The translations under genes and the position numbers were made by a program. Below, in pieces: positions 12,711 to 24,565 of a DNA stretch of 64,000 nt. The first letter of the stretch is position 1; every line of letters starts with the position of its first letter. The notes below the pieces were generated by a model that made no database searches, was not told the DNA's origin, and saw only the letters and a program-made list of their open reading frames with translations. The DNA is from Rotaria sp. Silwood1 (taxonomy: Eukaryota > Rotifera > Eurotatoria > Philodinida > Philodinidae), in the NCBI GenBank assembly GCA_905250075.1, contig CAJNOP010000326.1:1-64000 (forward strand), given 5' to 3'.

Positions 12711-15402
12711 ATGTTCAATAAAAATTCTCCTGAACGTCATACACAACAAAATTCTGATGATGATGATGATGATCAAATACATATTGATCCAAATGATGCA
12801 TTTGAAGTAATTGATATTGATCCATCAACAGAAAATATTGTTGAAAATCAAATAGATGATCTTGAATTAACAGAAACAATGCAACAAGAAGAAGAAGATG
12901 ATGATGCATTATTAAAAATATCTCATCATAAAATTGGAAATTCTATATTTACAATATCAATTGATCCATTAATACAAAATCGTGTTTGTACAGGTGGTGA
13001 AGATGATCGTTGTCTTCTTTGGAATTTAGAAACTGGTGAATTAATATATGAATATCCTATATTTGATGATAGTGTACATCAAATATGTTGGAGTTTTGAT
13101 GGTAAATATTTATGTGTATGTGATATGCGTGGACAAATACGTTGTTGGACAAATAATGAAAATAATTTACCTATTAATGAAATTTGGACATTTCATACAG
13201 GAAATGATATTGAATTAATGCGTTTTCATCCATCAGCACATGTTCTTTTTGTTGGAACAAATGATTCACAATTATGGTTATTTAAAATTCCATCAGGAGA
13301 ATATAAAATTATGCATGGAGGAAGTGATACTGAGATAATAACATTAGAAATACTTGCAAATGGTAAGATATTTTATTTATATGATGAGAACATTTTTGAT
13401 TTTTGAGAAAAAATTTTTATAGTTCGAACGTTAGAATCATTTTTCTATATCTAACTTGTATTAGATGCAAAAGATATTAGTAAATTAGTGATACTTTTCG
13501 ATCAATCGAATTTTTTTTTCTCAGAATAAAGTCTTCGATATTATTGAAAATAGTGTGAATCAGCAAAGGGAAGTTTTTCTCATTAGGACAACTGATCCTG
13601 AAAACCTATGGCTTCCGTTTGATACAATGAGCATATATTTAGATTTAGAGCTGTACGGAACTAAAAATAAAACTTTATTAAGACTTAGACTACGAAAAAC
13701 AAAAAAATATTTCTCGAGACTGAAACTTAAGTTTACAGTACAATTTTAAACAAATTATTTTATAGAACATAGATGACTCACGAAAGCTCGAGTTATCGAC
13801 TAAATAAATCTAAAAAGAAAAACATACATTTTTTAACTTTCTCTACCATCTTAGTTGAAATAAATTCTAATACTAATTTTTTTTTTTTTGTATGTAAATT
13901 CATATTAAAACTGATCTGTAGATTTAGTATAACTTCAAATTTTCCAGGTTAGAGAGAATGATGACTGAATACTAGTGAAAAACATGAACTAATGATTTAT
14001 AATGTAAATTAATGGAGTAATACACCATTTCCGATAGTCGAAATAATAGCCTTGAGTTTATTTTCTTTAATTATCTACAGGAAGTTATGTTAATATACAG
14101 GTAATCAAATACAAAAATGTATCCTGACAATTATTCAGTTTTGTTATTCTTTCTTACTAATGGATAGTTTGTATTTTCTTAAAAATCTAGTTTATTAAGT
14201 GAAATTTTCTATTCTATTATTCATATGATGGTAAATAGATACGCTTTTTGTCTCCATACATTATTATAAATTCAATTGATACTTCTTAGCAACATGAAAA
14301 TGTCAAACAATTTAGTATTTTTCATGAGTCATATATCAGAATCAAAAAAAAATTATTTTTGCTAAAGAATTTGTTTATATTCTCCATTGATCAAAAACAA
14401 AATATTTTTTGTTTTTACTAACAAGAAAATCATCCATTGAATGCCGTTTTATTTAGTACTTGTACCAATCGACAAAGTTTGAGACTCTAAGTTTACTGGA
14501 CTTTACTCAAAGCTAAATGAATGTTCACACAACAAATATTTATAGTACATATCTTTGTGAGACTTCTATCCGCGCAATTATTAACATATGAATTAAAATG
14601 AAGAAATTATAAAATAGAATATTTCATTATTATTAATTTTCAATAATAACCTAAAAATAGTCATTTAAACAAAAAAGAAAATACATTTGTTTTGTTCTTC
14701 TAATGTCATTTTTTTTATAAAAAATTTCATAGTTATTATTATTCAGGTAAACAATGTGTATGTGGTTATGGTAATGGTCAAATTAAATTATGGGATCTTA
14801 AACAATGTTCTATTATTTGGCAATATGATGATAATAATAATAATGAAAATGATAATGCAACGAATATAATTAATATTAATAATAAATGTATTTCAATGTG
14901 TTTAAATAATGAACAAACATTAATAGCTTGTGGTTCAGCTGATGGTAATTGTCGAGTACTTAATTTACATAATGGTAAATTACTTTCATTATTTCCATGT
15001 TTTCAATCAACAATAGAAGAAGATGAAGATGATGATGAATCAACAACAACAACAACAACAATTGAAAGTGTTATATTTAGTACTAATCATTTACTTATAT
15101 GTGGTACACTTTCAGGTTATATTTATATATGGGATATAAATACAAAACATTTACGTACAACACTTAATTTACAAAGTGGTATTGTTAAATGTATATTAAA
15201 TGATAATTATTTATTATATACAGCATGTCTTGATGGTCATATACGTTTATTAGATATACGAAATGGTGAACCATTAAAAGAATGGAAAAGTGGTGGTGGT
15301 GAAGGTTGTGAAATAATGGATATGATTATAACACAAGATAAACGATATTTACTTTGTGCTTATATGCAAGGTTTATGTCGTATATTTAAATTAAAAGAAT
15401 AA
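12711..15402 (+). CDS. AAMP: WD-repeat protein AAMP
   Basis: Two exons (12711-13362 and 14747-15402), joined in phase 1 by an intron of 1384 bp, give 435 aa; human AAMP is 434 aa. The first 70 residues are acidic (runs of Asp and Glu), as in AAMP. The rest forms WD40 blades: VCTGGEDDRCLLWNLETGEL, CWSFDGKYLCVCDMRGQIRC, HPSAHVLFVGTNDSQLWLF, GYGNGQIKLWDLKQ, ACGSADGNCRVLNLHNGKL, ICGTLSGYIYIWDINTK and ACLDGHIRLLDIRNGEPL. Blade order and the segment LNLQSGIVKCI before the sixth blade match AAMP, a cytosolic propeller linked to cell migration and ribosome work in other animals. An Asp/Glu/Thr-rich insert (about residues 315-335) interrupts one blade. AATAAA overlaps the stop (from 15399). The large intron holds nothing I recognise. 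Confidence 0.88.
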
Positions 15403-16316
15403 ATAAATAAACTTAAATTTTCAAAAAAATTAAATGAAAAATTGATAAAAAACTATTTGATTTGTTTTTGTTTTAGATAGATCTTATCATATAGACATTA
15501 AATTTAGGTGACATATTTTATGCATATTATGAATCATGATTTTTAAAAAATATCAAGGATTAAAATTGTATGCTTTTGATCAATAGGCTATTATTCTTAT
15601 CATTATACGTTAATCTATCATTAGTGATCTTTAATTTATGTTCATAATCATCATATATAGATGCATTAAAATCTTTTGATCGACAAAAAACAGACGTTTT
15701 AATCATTAGTCAATGTATAGACGACACGCGTATGTTAAGAAAAACCACCGAGTTTATGCTAATTGATTTCTTTTTTTTTTTTTCGTCACTTCTATAATAA
15801 TAACATAAATGTGTATTTGACTGAACGTATATTCAGATGATGTGTGTTGGCCTCACCGCTGTCGTTGCTACTTTTTTCTTTTTATTCTATTTTGTGTTGT
15901 TCTTCTTTTTCTTTCTCTCTGCGTAATGCCACACTCTCTTTATAGAGTATGAGCACCATTGAGATGGAAACATTTCTCTTTTCTCGGCACAGCAATACAA
16001 ATATACAAAAGACGTTGAAGAAAGGAAGCACATTGTGTATGTGTGTTACTCGTTGTTCGTTTCCTCTTCATTCGTTCTTCTTCTTCTTTTTTTTCTAGAT
16101 TATATATAGGTAAAAGACACACACACACAAGCACGCTCCAACTCTCTCTCTCTCTCTTTTTGTTCAATAGACGACGGCGAGTAAGTGAGCGAAGCATAAA
16201 GACGAAGAAAAAAAAAAAAAAAAAAAAAGTAAGAGTAATGAATGATATCTTTGCTTGACGAATGAGTATGAACTTCATGATTATTATATTTATTTTTTGT
16301 GTCTAGTGATTTGAAA
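15403..16316. other. Intergenic spacer with simple repeats upstream of the MAP7-like gene
   Basis: The first 450 bases are plain AT-rich sequence. From about 15,840 to 16,250 the + strand is pyrimidine-rich and then has (CA)n, (CT)n and a long poly-A run, a typical low-complexity 5' flank. ORFs on both strands here are by-products of simple repeats. It probably holds the promoter and leader of the gene starting at 16317. Confidence 0.55.
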
Positions 16317-19300
16317 ATGGAAAATCAAGGTAAATATGAATACATACAAAAAAAGATAAAAACTTTATTTTTTTGAATAGAAAATTTAATAAATATTGAA
16401 ACTGATGATCATCATCATGGTAAAGAAATAACAAAAAAAATCAAAATTTAATAATTTCTATTATTATTATTGTTGTTTTTTCTCTCTCTCTGTAGATGAT
16501 GCTGTCGAAGAAGTAATATCATCAGTGACAAGGGTAATTGATGGAGGTAAAATTACACTTACCTTGCACGTATTTATGATTATTTATGCATATATACATG
16601 TATTATATAGATACCTATCCGATCTCAGATAATGAATCAACAACAGATTCCGTGTATATAATTGATACGAATACGATCCAATTACAAAAAAATGATGACG
16701 AACAAGGTGAATTCAATCGTAAGTTAAACACGTTCATAGGATTTTTTTTTTTGTTGTTGATATGTTGTGTTATATGCTATCAGTAAATCAATAAGACCTT
16801 CAATTAAATGTATCTTATTGAAATGTGGTATTCCATTGACTATATTGTTGCATAACTATCACCATCAAAGGATTGCCTTTTTATTGTGTACGTGAAAGTG
16901 TTTTAGCTTATTCTTTTTTTCGAGATTAACTAGCTCTTCTTTTCTCTATCTCTCTCTCTTGTGTATTTCTCTTCTGATGTTCATCTATTTGTCAACACAC
17001 CGACTTCGTCCCGTCGTCGATTGTCGACAAATACAACTTGTCGTCGTTTTTTCTTTCATATAATATAACTATTGTTCATTAATGTTACTATTAATGTTCC
17101 ATCTTATATTCATATTTTTAATATCAAATGTTGATATAATTATTGGTAATGTTGAAACATTACATTTTGAAAGTGCTTGTCTTCAACAATCTAATATAGT
17201 TCAATTAAATCTTCGTTGTTCACAATATGAACATATACAAATAATTCGTGTTATATATGGTTATACAAAACAACCATTATTACAAGAATGTCAATTTAGT
17301 ATATATGATTGTATACAAGAAGGTATAAGTCATAATATACTTTCATGTAATAATAAACAAACATGTTTAATAAATTTAACTAAAAATGAAATGTTTTCAT
17401 CATCAATAACAACAAATGGTGTACCTAATTGTCCTGATTTTAATTATATTCAAGTTAATTTTGGTTGTATACCAAATTCAAAAGATATATGTGATCAATG
17501 GAAAGATGAAGGACCAATTATACATATAAGTCATACATATTTAAAAGATCGACAATATAATCGTTGTCATTGTAAAATACGTTCATCAATATCAAATGGA
17601 CAAATATTATTACATGCACGTGAAATGAATAGACAATATAATAGTTTAAAAACTTTAATATATCCAAAAATATCAAATATTGATTGTAAAAAAACAACAT
17701 ATTTAGAAATAGCAACTGATCGTTCAGAAAAAAAATGTATGGATATGTTACCATCAACAAGTAATACAGCTTTATTTGGTTCTGGTTCACATAATTTTAC
17801 ATTAACATATGTTAAAAATGATTTATATTCAGAATTATTTTTTTATTTTGAATTAAAAGCAAGTCCAATGAAAAAAGATCATAATGTACAAATTATTTGT
17901 AATTGGAAAAGACATCAAACAACAACAACAACAACAACAACAACCCGAATAAGTACAACAATACCAATAAAAAAAGAACGAAAAAAAACAACAATTGAAA
18001 TGCAAAATGGAGGAAAATTAAGTCGATTTGATCTTATGAGACATCGACCAGTAACTGAAAAAGTTCATGATGATTATATTGATAGTGAAGATTCTACGAA
18101 TGACCTTAACAATGAAGAAGATATAACTATACAAGAAGACGCAGAAGGAGAAGAACAAGAACAAGAACAAGAAGAAGAAGAACAGCAAGAAGAAATCTTA
18201 ATTACTACTACTACTGCAATAAAAACATCAAAAATAAAAAAAGCTAGAACAAAAAAATCTTCTACAAATACTAGTGAAACATCAACAACAATGACGACAA
18301 CAACAACAACAACAAAAACAATAACAACATCATCAGATGATGACGAAGAATGGTTACGTATCTTATCTCTTGCTGATATAGAATCTCAATCACCATCAAA
18401 ACAATTATTATCAATAAATAATCGTACATTTATTACTGTAACACAAGCTTCAATAATAAATTCTGATGATAAAATTCATCATACATCATCATCACAATCA
18501 AATACATTACTTATTATACTACTTATTATTATTTGTTTAACAATTTTTATTCTTATTATTTATTGTTTACAAGTAAAACAACCTGATTGTATTCAACGTT
18601 TACGTACAAATACAAATGTTGCATTATTATTTTGTTGTGAAGCTACAAAACTTTTATTTTGTTCATCAAATAATTCACGTCATCAATCACAATCAATATC
18701 AAATACACCATCAACAACAATACGCAGTCATTCTCATCGTCGTCGTCGTCGTCATCATCATCGACCTTCGCCATCTACTATGCCTGATAATCAATCAAGT
18801 GAATACTATATGGATGAAACAGGAAATAATTGTCGTGGAACACAAAGTATATATGATGGTGGTGGTGGCAAGTCAATTTATAGTATCGATTATGACGACG
18901 AAGAAACAGCATATACAACTAAATATGATCGACATCATGATGGAGGCAGTTGTTAAATAAAAAAGAGAGAGAGAGAGAGCAAGAGAGTTCGATTGCCTTT
19001 TTTTTTTGCACACCTCTTTCTCTTTGTTCAGAATGAATCGATTGTGTCTTGAGAATACTCTTTATATATATATATATATACGTGTGTGTGCGTGATTAGT
19101 ATCACAAATAAAATGGCACTATAAATAAATGATTAAGTTTTTGAAATATTTCTTATTATAGACCGTATATCTGAAGATTCATTGATTAATGGTGAACATA
19201 ATGATAATAAAGATCATATACATAATATAAATAATAAGAATGAACGACCATCATCAACAACAATTAATTCAAAAATAAGTAGTAAAATGTCAACAATAAA

Positions 19301-22300
19301 ATCAACAAATAATGGTAAGTTTGATAAAAAAAAATTATTATTATTATTATAAAAATTTTCTTATTAGGTATTCGTTCATTACAACTTGATGAACATATTA
19401 AATTAGTTAAACAAAAAAAAGAAGAAGCTGAAGTATTACGTTTACAAAAATTTCAAGAACAATTACGTAAAAAAGAACAAAAATGGTAAGTTATAATTAA
19501 AATATAAAATATTATTAATCATTATTCTTAGACAATATATATATATATATTGAGTCTTGTTTTTTAATAACTCAACCAAATAATAATTGATAATGTGATT
19601 CTACACATTAAGGAATAATAAATATATATATAGATTATCATGTATTTCTTTCTTCTCTCGGCTTTTCTTTTTGTGTCTGCTCTTATTTGTATTTGCTCAT
19701 CAGTATTGATTCCTAGTATACACAATCTGTTCTATGTACCTACAGGCTTTTTTCATCAGTTCTGTAATTTGGTTGTTATCAACATCAGTACGAGCTTGAC
19801 ATTTTTTTCTCTTAGTCTTCAATAATAACACCAAAGCATATTTCTTGTTTTTTTCCTTACAAGTCTCATTTCTAATGTCTAATCATAGAAAGAAAAGAAA
19901 GAAAAGAAAGTGATGCTAATGTGAAAGAAAATACTTTCTTATTTATATACAATATTAGCTAGAGAAAAAAAAATAAAAAGCCACAGTTTTTTCTTTCTTT
20001 GTTTTTTAACAAGTGATACATATTATAGAGAAAGAAGAATATTTCTATAGACTGGTATATATATGTAAATAATAAATAGATTCTAATTTAGTGATATATA
20101 CATATAATTAAGTTGATTATTTTCTAGGCAACAACAACAAGTTGAAAGAGTAAAAAAATGGTTACAATTACGTAATCGTGATAGTGATCATCGATTACAA
20201 GTTGAAGAAAGACGAAAAAAACGTGAAGAACAAGCTCGAGTATGTAATTCTTAATTAAAATAATCTTCAAAAATTTTATCATATTTTGTTTTTTTTTAAA
20301 AGGCTAAAATTGATGAATTATTACGTCGTGAAAAAGAACGTGAACAAAATTATCAACAAAGAATTAATCATAATTTAAAGTAAAAAAAAAAAATATTATA
20401 TTATTCATATATATTTTTATTTTTCATAGAACAAATGTTATACATAAACCTGATTCAGTAATGAGTATGTCTACAGATATAATTTCAACTCGACGAGCTA
20501 TATCAGCATCACGTTTACGTTCAAATCATCAAGGTAATTATTTCCTATATGATATATTTATTCAGTTACTATGTCGACGGCAACAAAACATCTTTTAAAT
20601 CACATAGATTTGAAAAAAATAAATAAAATATGATTTGAAAATATTCCTTTTTTTTTATGTAATTAGATATATCAAATCAACGAGTAATAAATGATCCTAC
20701 TGATGATAATTCAACTAGTAAGTTTCATTTACTATTATTATGATTATAACTTTGTTTTTGCTTTGTTTTGGGAAGAAATGATAACTAGTTTTTTTTTGTT
20801 TTTAAATGGGATATGCTTGTCTATAGAAAAGTTCTTTTTCTCTCTCTCAACTTATAGTTATTATCAGTTCTCATCAACTTAATCCGATTGACGAACAACC
20901 ATCAAATCATGATGATCATCATACAAATGACGAGAGTTTATTGTCAGGTACACATTATTCATCGGCACGTAGTCAAATACGACCGATGACAACATCATAT
21001 ATATATTGGCTAAATACCGGTGATGATAATAATAATAACAGTGCAAATTTTATGCGTTCGACATACGCAACAAAATGTCGGTCACATTATAGTTATAGTG
21101 TTGAACGATGTCCTCGAGCTTGTAGAGGTATCCTATCCTTACCTAAGTTATGTTTTAATAAGCTTTTTTTTTATTATTATATGTCTAACATATATATGTG
21201 TGCATGCTTGTTTTTTTTTTTTTACCTATGTTCTGCATATTGCATTGTTTGTTATTCATTAATGAATAATAGAATATTTGAAAAAATTAATTTTCACTTT
21301 TTTTTTGTTTTTGTCTAGCTCGAGATGATATAATTAATAGTGAACCTCAACATCGACTATCACGTACTACTACTAATCGACAACAATTAAATGAAGTTAT
21401 TCATCGATTAGCTAAACCAAAAAATATTGCAATGACTCAATCAGTACATATTAGTGCAACAACAACAACAACAACATCACCAAATGGTTTACCAACATCA
21501 AGATCCAGTCATCAACTTCGTTTATCAACTTCAGCTGTTTCTACAACATCTTCCATTAATCGAAGGGTAAATAAAATTTAAAATAAAATAAATTTTTGAT
21601 GAAAATATATTTTTTGTTTTTTATTTATAGCATATTCATACTCGTCCTGCAACTGTTCCAACATCAACTAATGAATCTCGAACATCACCAACAGATGAAT
21701 CATCTAAAATTGATCATCTATCATCAACTAAACAATCAATACATCGTTCAAAAATTTCATCGTATTCAACAAAACCACCAATAACATCTTCATTTTCTCG
21801 TTCAAAACCACCTATACAACGTTCTTTAATGACAACATCAAATTCATCATCTTCAATTTCATCTTCTACAATAACAACAAATAAACGTCGTATATCACCA
21901 ACAAAACCACTTAAAGCAACAACACCACCATCACCACCACCAACTGAAAGTCAATTAACAATAATTAATAACGAAGAAGAAGAACAACAACAACATATAC
22001 CGGTGAATGAAGAACCGATATCTTCTAATGAATTAATAAATAATGATATAAATGATGAAAAATTAAATTCAATTAAACGTGAACAACAACAACAACAACA
22101 AATTGATGAACAAGAATATCAACGTAAATTAAATCAAAAAATTCGTGAAGCACAACAACGTTTAGAAATTGAACGACAACGTGAAGAAGAACGTCAACGT
22201 CAATTAGAATTAGAAGAATATGAACGTGAACAAGAACAAATACGTCTTGTTGAAGAACAATTTCGTATTGAACAAGAACGTTTACAACGTGCTATTGAAG

Positions 22301-24565
22301 AACGTGAACGTGAAAATGAATTAAAACGACAAGAAGAACAACGTTTACAACAACAACGTGAAGAATTTGAAAGAAAACAAGCTGAAGAAACTGAACGTAT
22401 TAATCGTGAACGTCAAGAACGTGCTAAAAAAGAAGAAGAAGAAAGAATTGAAAGAAAAAAACGTTTAGATTTAATTATGAGACGTACACGACAAAATTCA
22501 CCAACATCAAAAGTAATTATGTTCTATTTTTTTTTTCTCATTTAAACAAAAAAAAAGATTATAATAAAACATTTCTAAATTTAATTCTTTAAGGCTTTTT
22601 TTTCTGAATAAAAAAAAAAAAAACAAAACTCCAAATCGATATTATATGAGATATCAAATATATTTGATCTGACTGTTAGAATCTATGTCTTGATATTATT
22701 ATTAACTGTCAAGAGAGTTTATCTGATGAATTATGTTCTTATGAAAAAAAAGAAAAAATCGAGCATATTTATAGAATGATAAATATGTCCTACAGTCGGT
22801 TTATAACATAAAGAGAGAATTATTTTACAATAAGATAAGATATCATGAAAATTTATGTGTTATTTTAAGCAAACTTTTTATATATTACCTTCTTATAGAA
22901 TTGTGTTTAAGTATCAAATCATTTTTATGAATGAGATAATGTTTATTTAAGAAGTCATAGAATAGCTTCATTTTTTTTTTGAAATATCAAAATTTTAAGA
23001 GGTTAATTATGATGCCTCTTCGAACATGTGGAAAATCAACTTCAAACCTTGTTTTTTAGATTTTCTAGTATTTACTTTCACATATAAAAGATTTTCGAAT
23101 ATTAAAATCATTCTAAGCTTTTGTATGATTTTCGAGTAATAAAAATTTTTAAGTGATGATGATGATGATGAAAGTGTTTGACTTCTAAATTTTTTCTTTT
23201 GTAACATATTCATTTCGATGATATTACGTCATTCTAATATAAAATATTGTCAATGATATTCTACTCAAGAGAGTGTCAAGACATAGAATATAAACTCTCA
23301 TACAAAGAAATACAATCGTAATACTTTCAACTAATCAATCGTTTTTTCATAAACAAAAAAAAAAAACAAAGTTAATACATCACATTGATTTCGAATATGA
23401 TTATTAGAAGCAATAAGAATTTTTATACTAAAAATATTCATATTATATTTATTGTATGAATAAAATTTGAGCAAATCGAAAAAAAAGCGGTTTTTTTTTA
23501 GTCTATGAAAATAGCATAAAAAACAAAGCCTAAGGGAATTTTTTCATGGTCATATTCACAAAGAGCACGATCGATAACTTACATTTAGTAAGAAAGCGAT
23601 TAATCAGTTGAAAGTATTCCCTTTTGAGCTATATATGACAAGTTTTTATGGTCGTTTACGAACATAGTTGTTTGTTCGGGGACATTTTGATTAAATGAAT
23701 ATTAACATGAAATCATATATAGAATATTATCATAATTTTTTTTTTTTTGTCATTACAATTGAGATTCATGAAAACTATATCATCAAAACTTTGAAGTAGA
23801 AATAAAATTTAATTGAATTAAAAAATTATCAAAATATTCATAGAAAAATGATTAATATATATGATAAAAATCAATGCTATCAACAAACTTATAGAACTTA
23901 AATCTAGATGATATAATTTAATTTTACAAAAAAAAAAAATTTTCTATTTATCTAGCAGGAAAATAATTCTAATAAAATTCCTATTGATCAAACAAATGGA
24001 CATAATCCAATAAATAATATTTCATCTCCAATAAATATGATTAAATCTTCAATACCTCATTCCATATCCGATAATCGTTTTCCTACATCTTCATCCAATG
24101 AACATTTTCTTATTAATAATAATGATTCAACAACATCATCTATTACTGATACACCAAAGTAATTAATTCATAAAACAAAAAGCGAATACATTTGAAATTT
24201 TTTGTTTAGATTTAAATCTCCATTGATACAAAGTCTTCTAAATAAAGCACGAAATACACGATCAACAGATAATTTATCCCAAACAAATATGACAACATCA
24301 CAAATAATGACTGAAAGTATGATTGATGAATCAATAACAATTACAAAATCAATAACTCCAACTGATCTTTCTGATGATGATCATCATGAAAATTCCGAAA
24401 TTAATAATACAACTAATGGTCATATTGATTTACAGTAAATAGAAATTTTTTAATCCATAAAAAAAAAATATAATTTTAATCAATTTATTTAAAAGTTTAT
24501 CATCTTCAACAAATTTAAATTCATATCATGATCGTCCGATGGAAACAGCAACTGCTTTTCAATAA
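16317..24565 (+). CDS. MAP7: MAP7/ensconsin-like microtubule-associated protein
   Basis: Seventeen exons are inferred: 16317-16329, 16381-16419, 16496-16546, 16611-16718, 19162-19314, 19368-19485, 20128-20239, 20303-20379, 20430-20533, 20667-20717, 20858-21127, 21319-21566, 21631-22512, 23959-24158, 24210-24434 and 24496-24565 (sixteen listed; the tandem acceptor at 23955/23958 gives a one-codon choice). The product is about 906 aa. A charged coiled coil at about 125-230 (VERVKKWLQLRNRDSDHRLQ, VEERRKKREEQARAKIDELL) matches the N-terminal microtubule-binding helix of MAP7. A second long Glu/Arg/Gln coiled coil (about 600-740) ends with RIERKKRLDLIMRRTRQ, the hallmark of the MAP7 domain that binds and activates kinesin-1. 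The linkers are Ser/Thr-rich and disordered. The first four mini-exons, joined across a 2.4 kb intron containing another gene, are the least certain part. The family call is good. Confidence 0.78.
17082..18956 (+). CDS. SUEL-lectin type I membrane protein, nested gene
   Basis: A single exon encodes 624 aa and lies wholly inside intron 16719-19161 of the MAP7-like gene, on the same strand. The signal peptide is MLLLMFHLIFIFLISNVDII. Residues about 28-128 form a SUEL (rhamnose-binding-type) lectin domain: ESACLQQSNIVQLNLRCSQY, IIRVIYGYTKQPLLQECQ, CNNKQTCLINLTKNEMF and CPDFNYIQVNFGCIP, with the usual cysteine order. A second Cys-containing region (about 137-275) is beta-rich and could be CUB-like. 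Then come Thr/Glu-rich, probably O-glycosylated repeats and a membrane span at about 475-497 (TLLIILLIIICLTIFILIIY). The basic cytoplasmic tail has Arg/His runs and tyrosines. The layout recalls EVA-1/EVA1C guidance receptors, but orthology is not claimed. AATAAA at 19107-19112 lies just before the next host exon at 19162. Confidence 0.8.
   Translation: MLLLMFHLIFIFLISNVDIIIGNVETLHFESACLQQSNIVQLNLRCSQYEHIQIIRVIYGYTKQPLLQECQFSIYDCIQEGISHNILSCNNKQTCLINLTKNEMFSSSITTNGVPNCPDFNYIQVNFGCIPNSKDICDQWKDEGPIIHISHTYLKDRQYNRCHCKIRSSISNGQILLHAREMNRQYNSLKTLIYPKISNIDCKKTTYLEIATDRSEKKCMDMLPSTSNTALFGSGSHNFTLTYVKNDLYSELFFYFELKASPMKKDHNVQIICNWKRHQTTTTTTTTTRISTTIPIKKERKKTTIEMQNGGKLSRFDLMRHRPVTEKVHDDYIDSEDSTNDLNNEEDITIQEDAEGEEQEQEQEEEEQQEEILITTTTAIKTSKIKKARTKKSSTNTSETSTTMTTTTTTTKTITTSSDDDEEWLRILSLADIESQSPSKQLLSINNRTFITVTQASIINSDDKIHHTSSSQSNTLLIILLIIICLTIFILIIYCLQVKQPDCIQRLRTNTNVALLFCCEATKLLFCSSNNSRHQSQSISNTPSTTIRSHSHRRRRRHHHRPSPSTMPDNQSSEYYMDETGNNCRGTQSIYDGGGGKSIYSIDYDDEETAYTTKYDRHHDGGSC
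22513..23958. other. Large MAP7-like intron without recognised content
   Basis: This 1.4 kb intron is AT-rich with poly-A/T runs. I see no ORF with similarity and no bounded repeat. Its 3' end TCTAGCAG|GAA is a tandem NAGNAG acceptor: splicing at 23955 or 23958 adds or drops one Gln codon without changing frame. Confidence 0.55.

Noticed and set aside
15940-16278. Overlapping ORFs of 112 aa (-) and 71 aa (+)
   Set aside because: They are made of CT, CA and poly-A/T simple repeats and mirror each other; no domain.
17518-17790. 90-aa ORF on the - strand inside the SUEL-lectin gene
   Set aside because: Antisense shadow of AT-rich coding sequence, dominated by Tyr/Ile/Leu.
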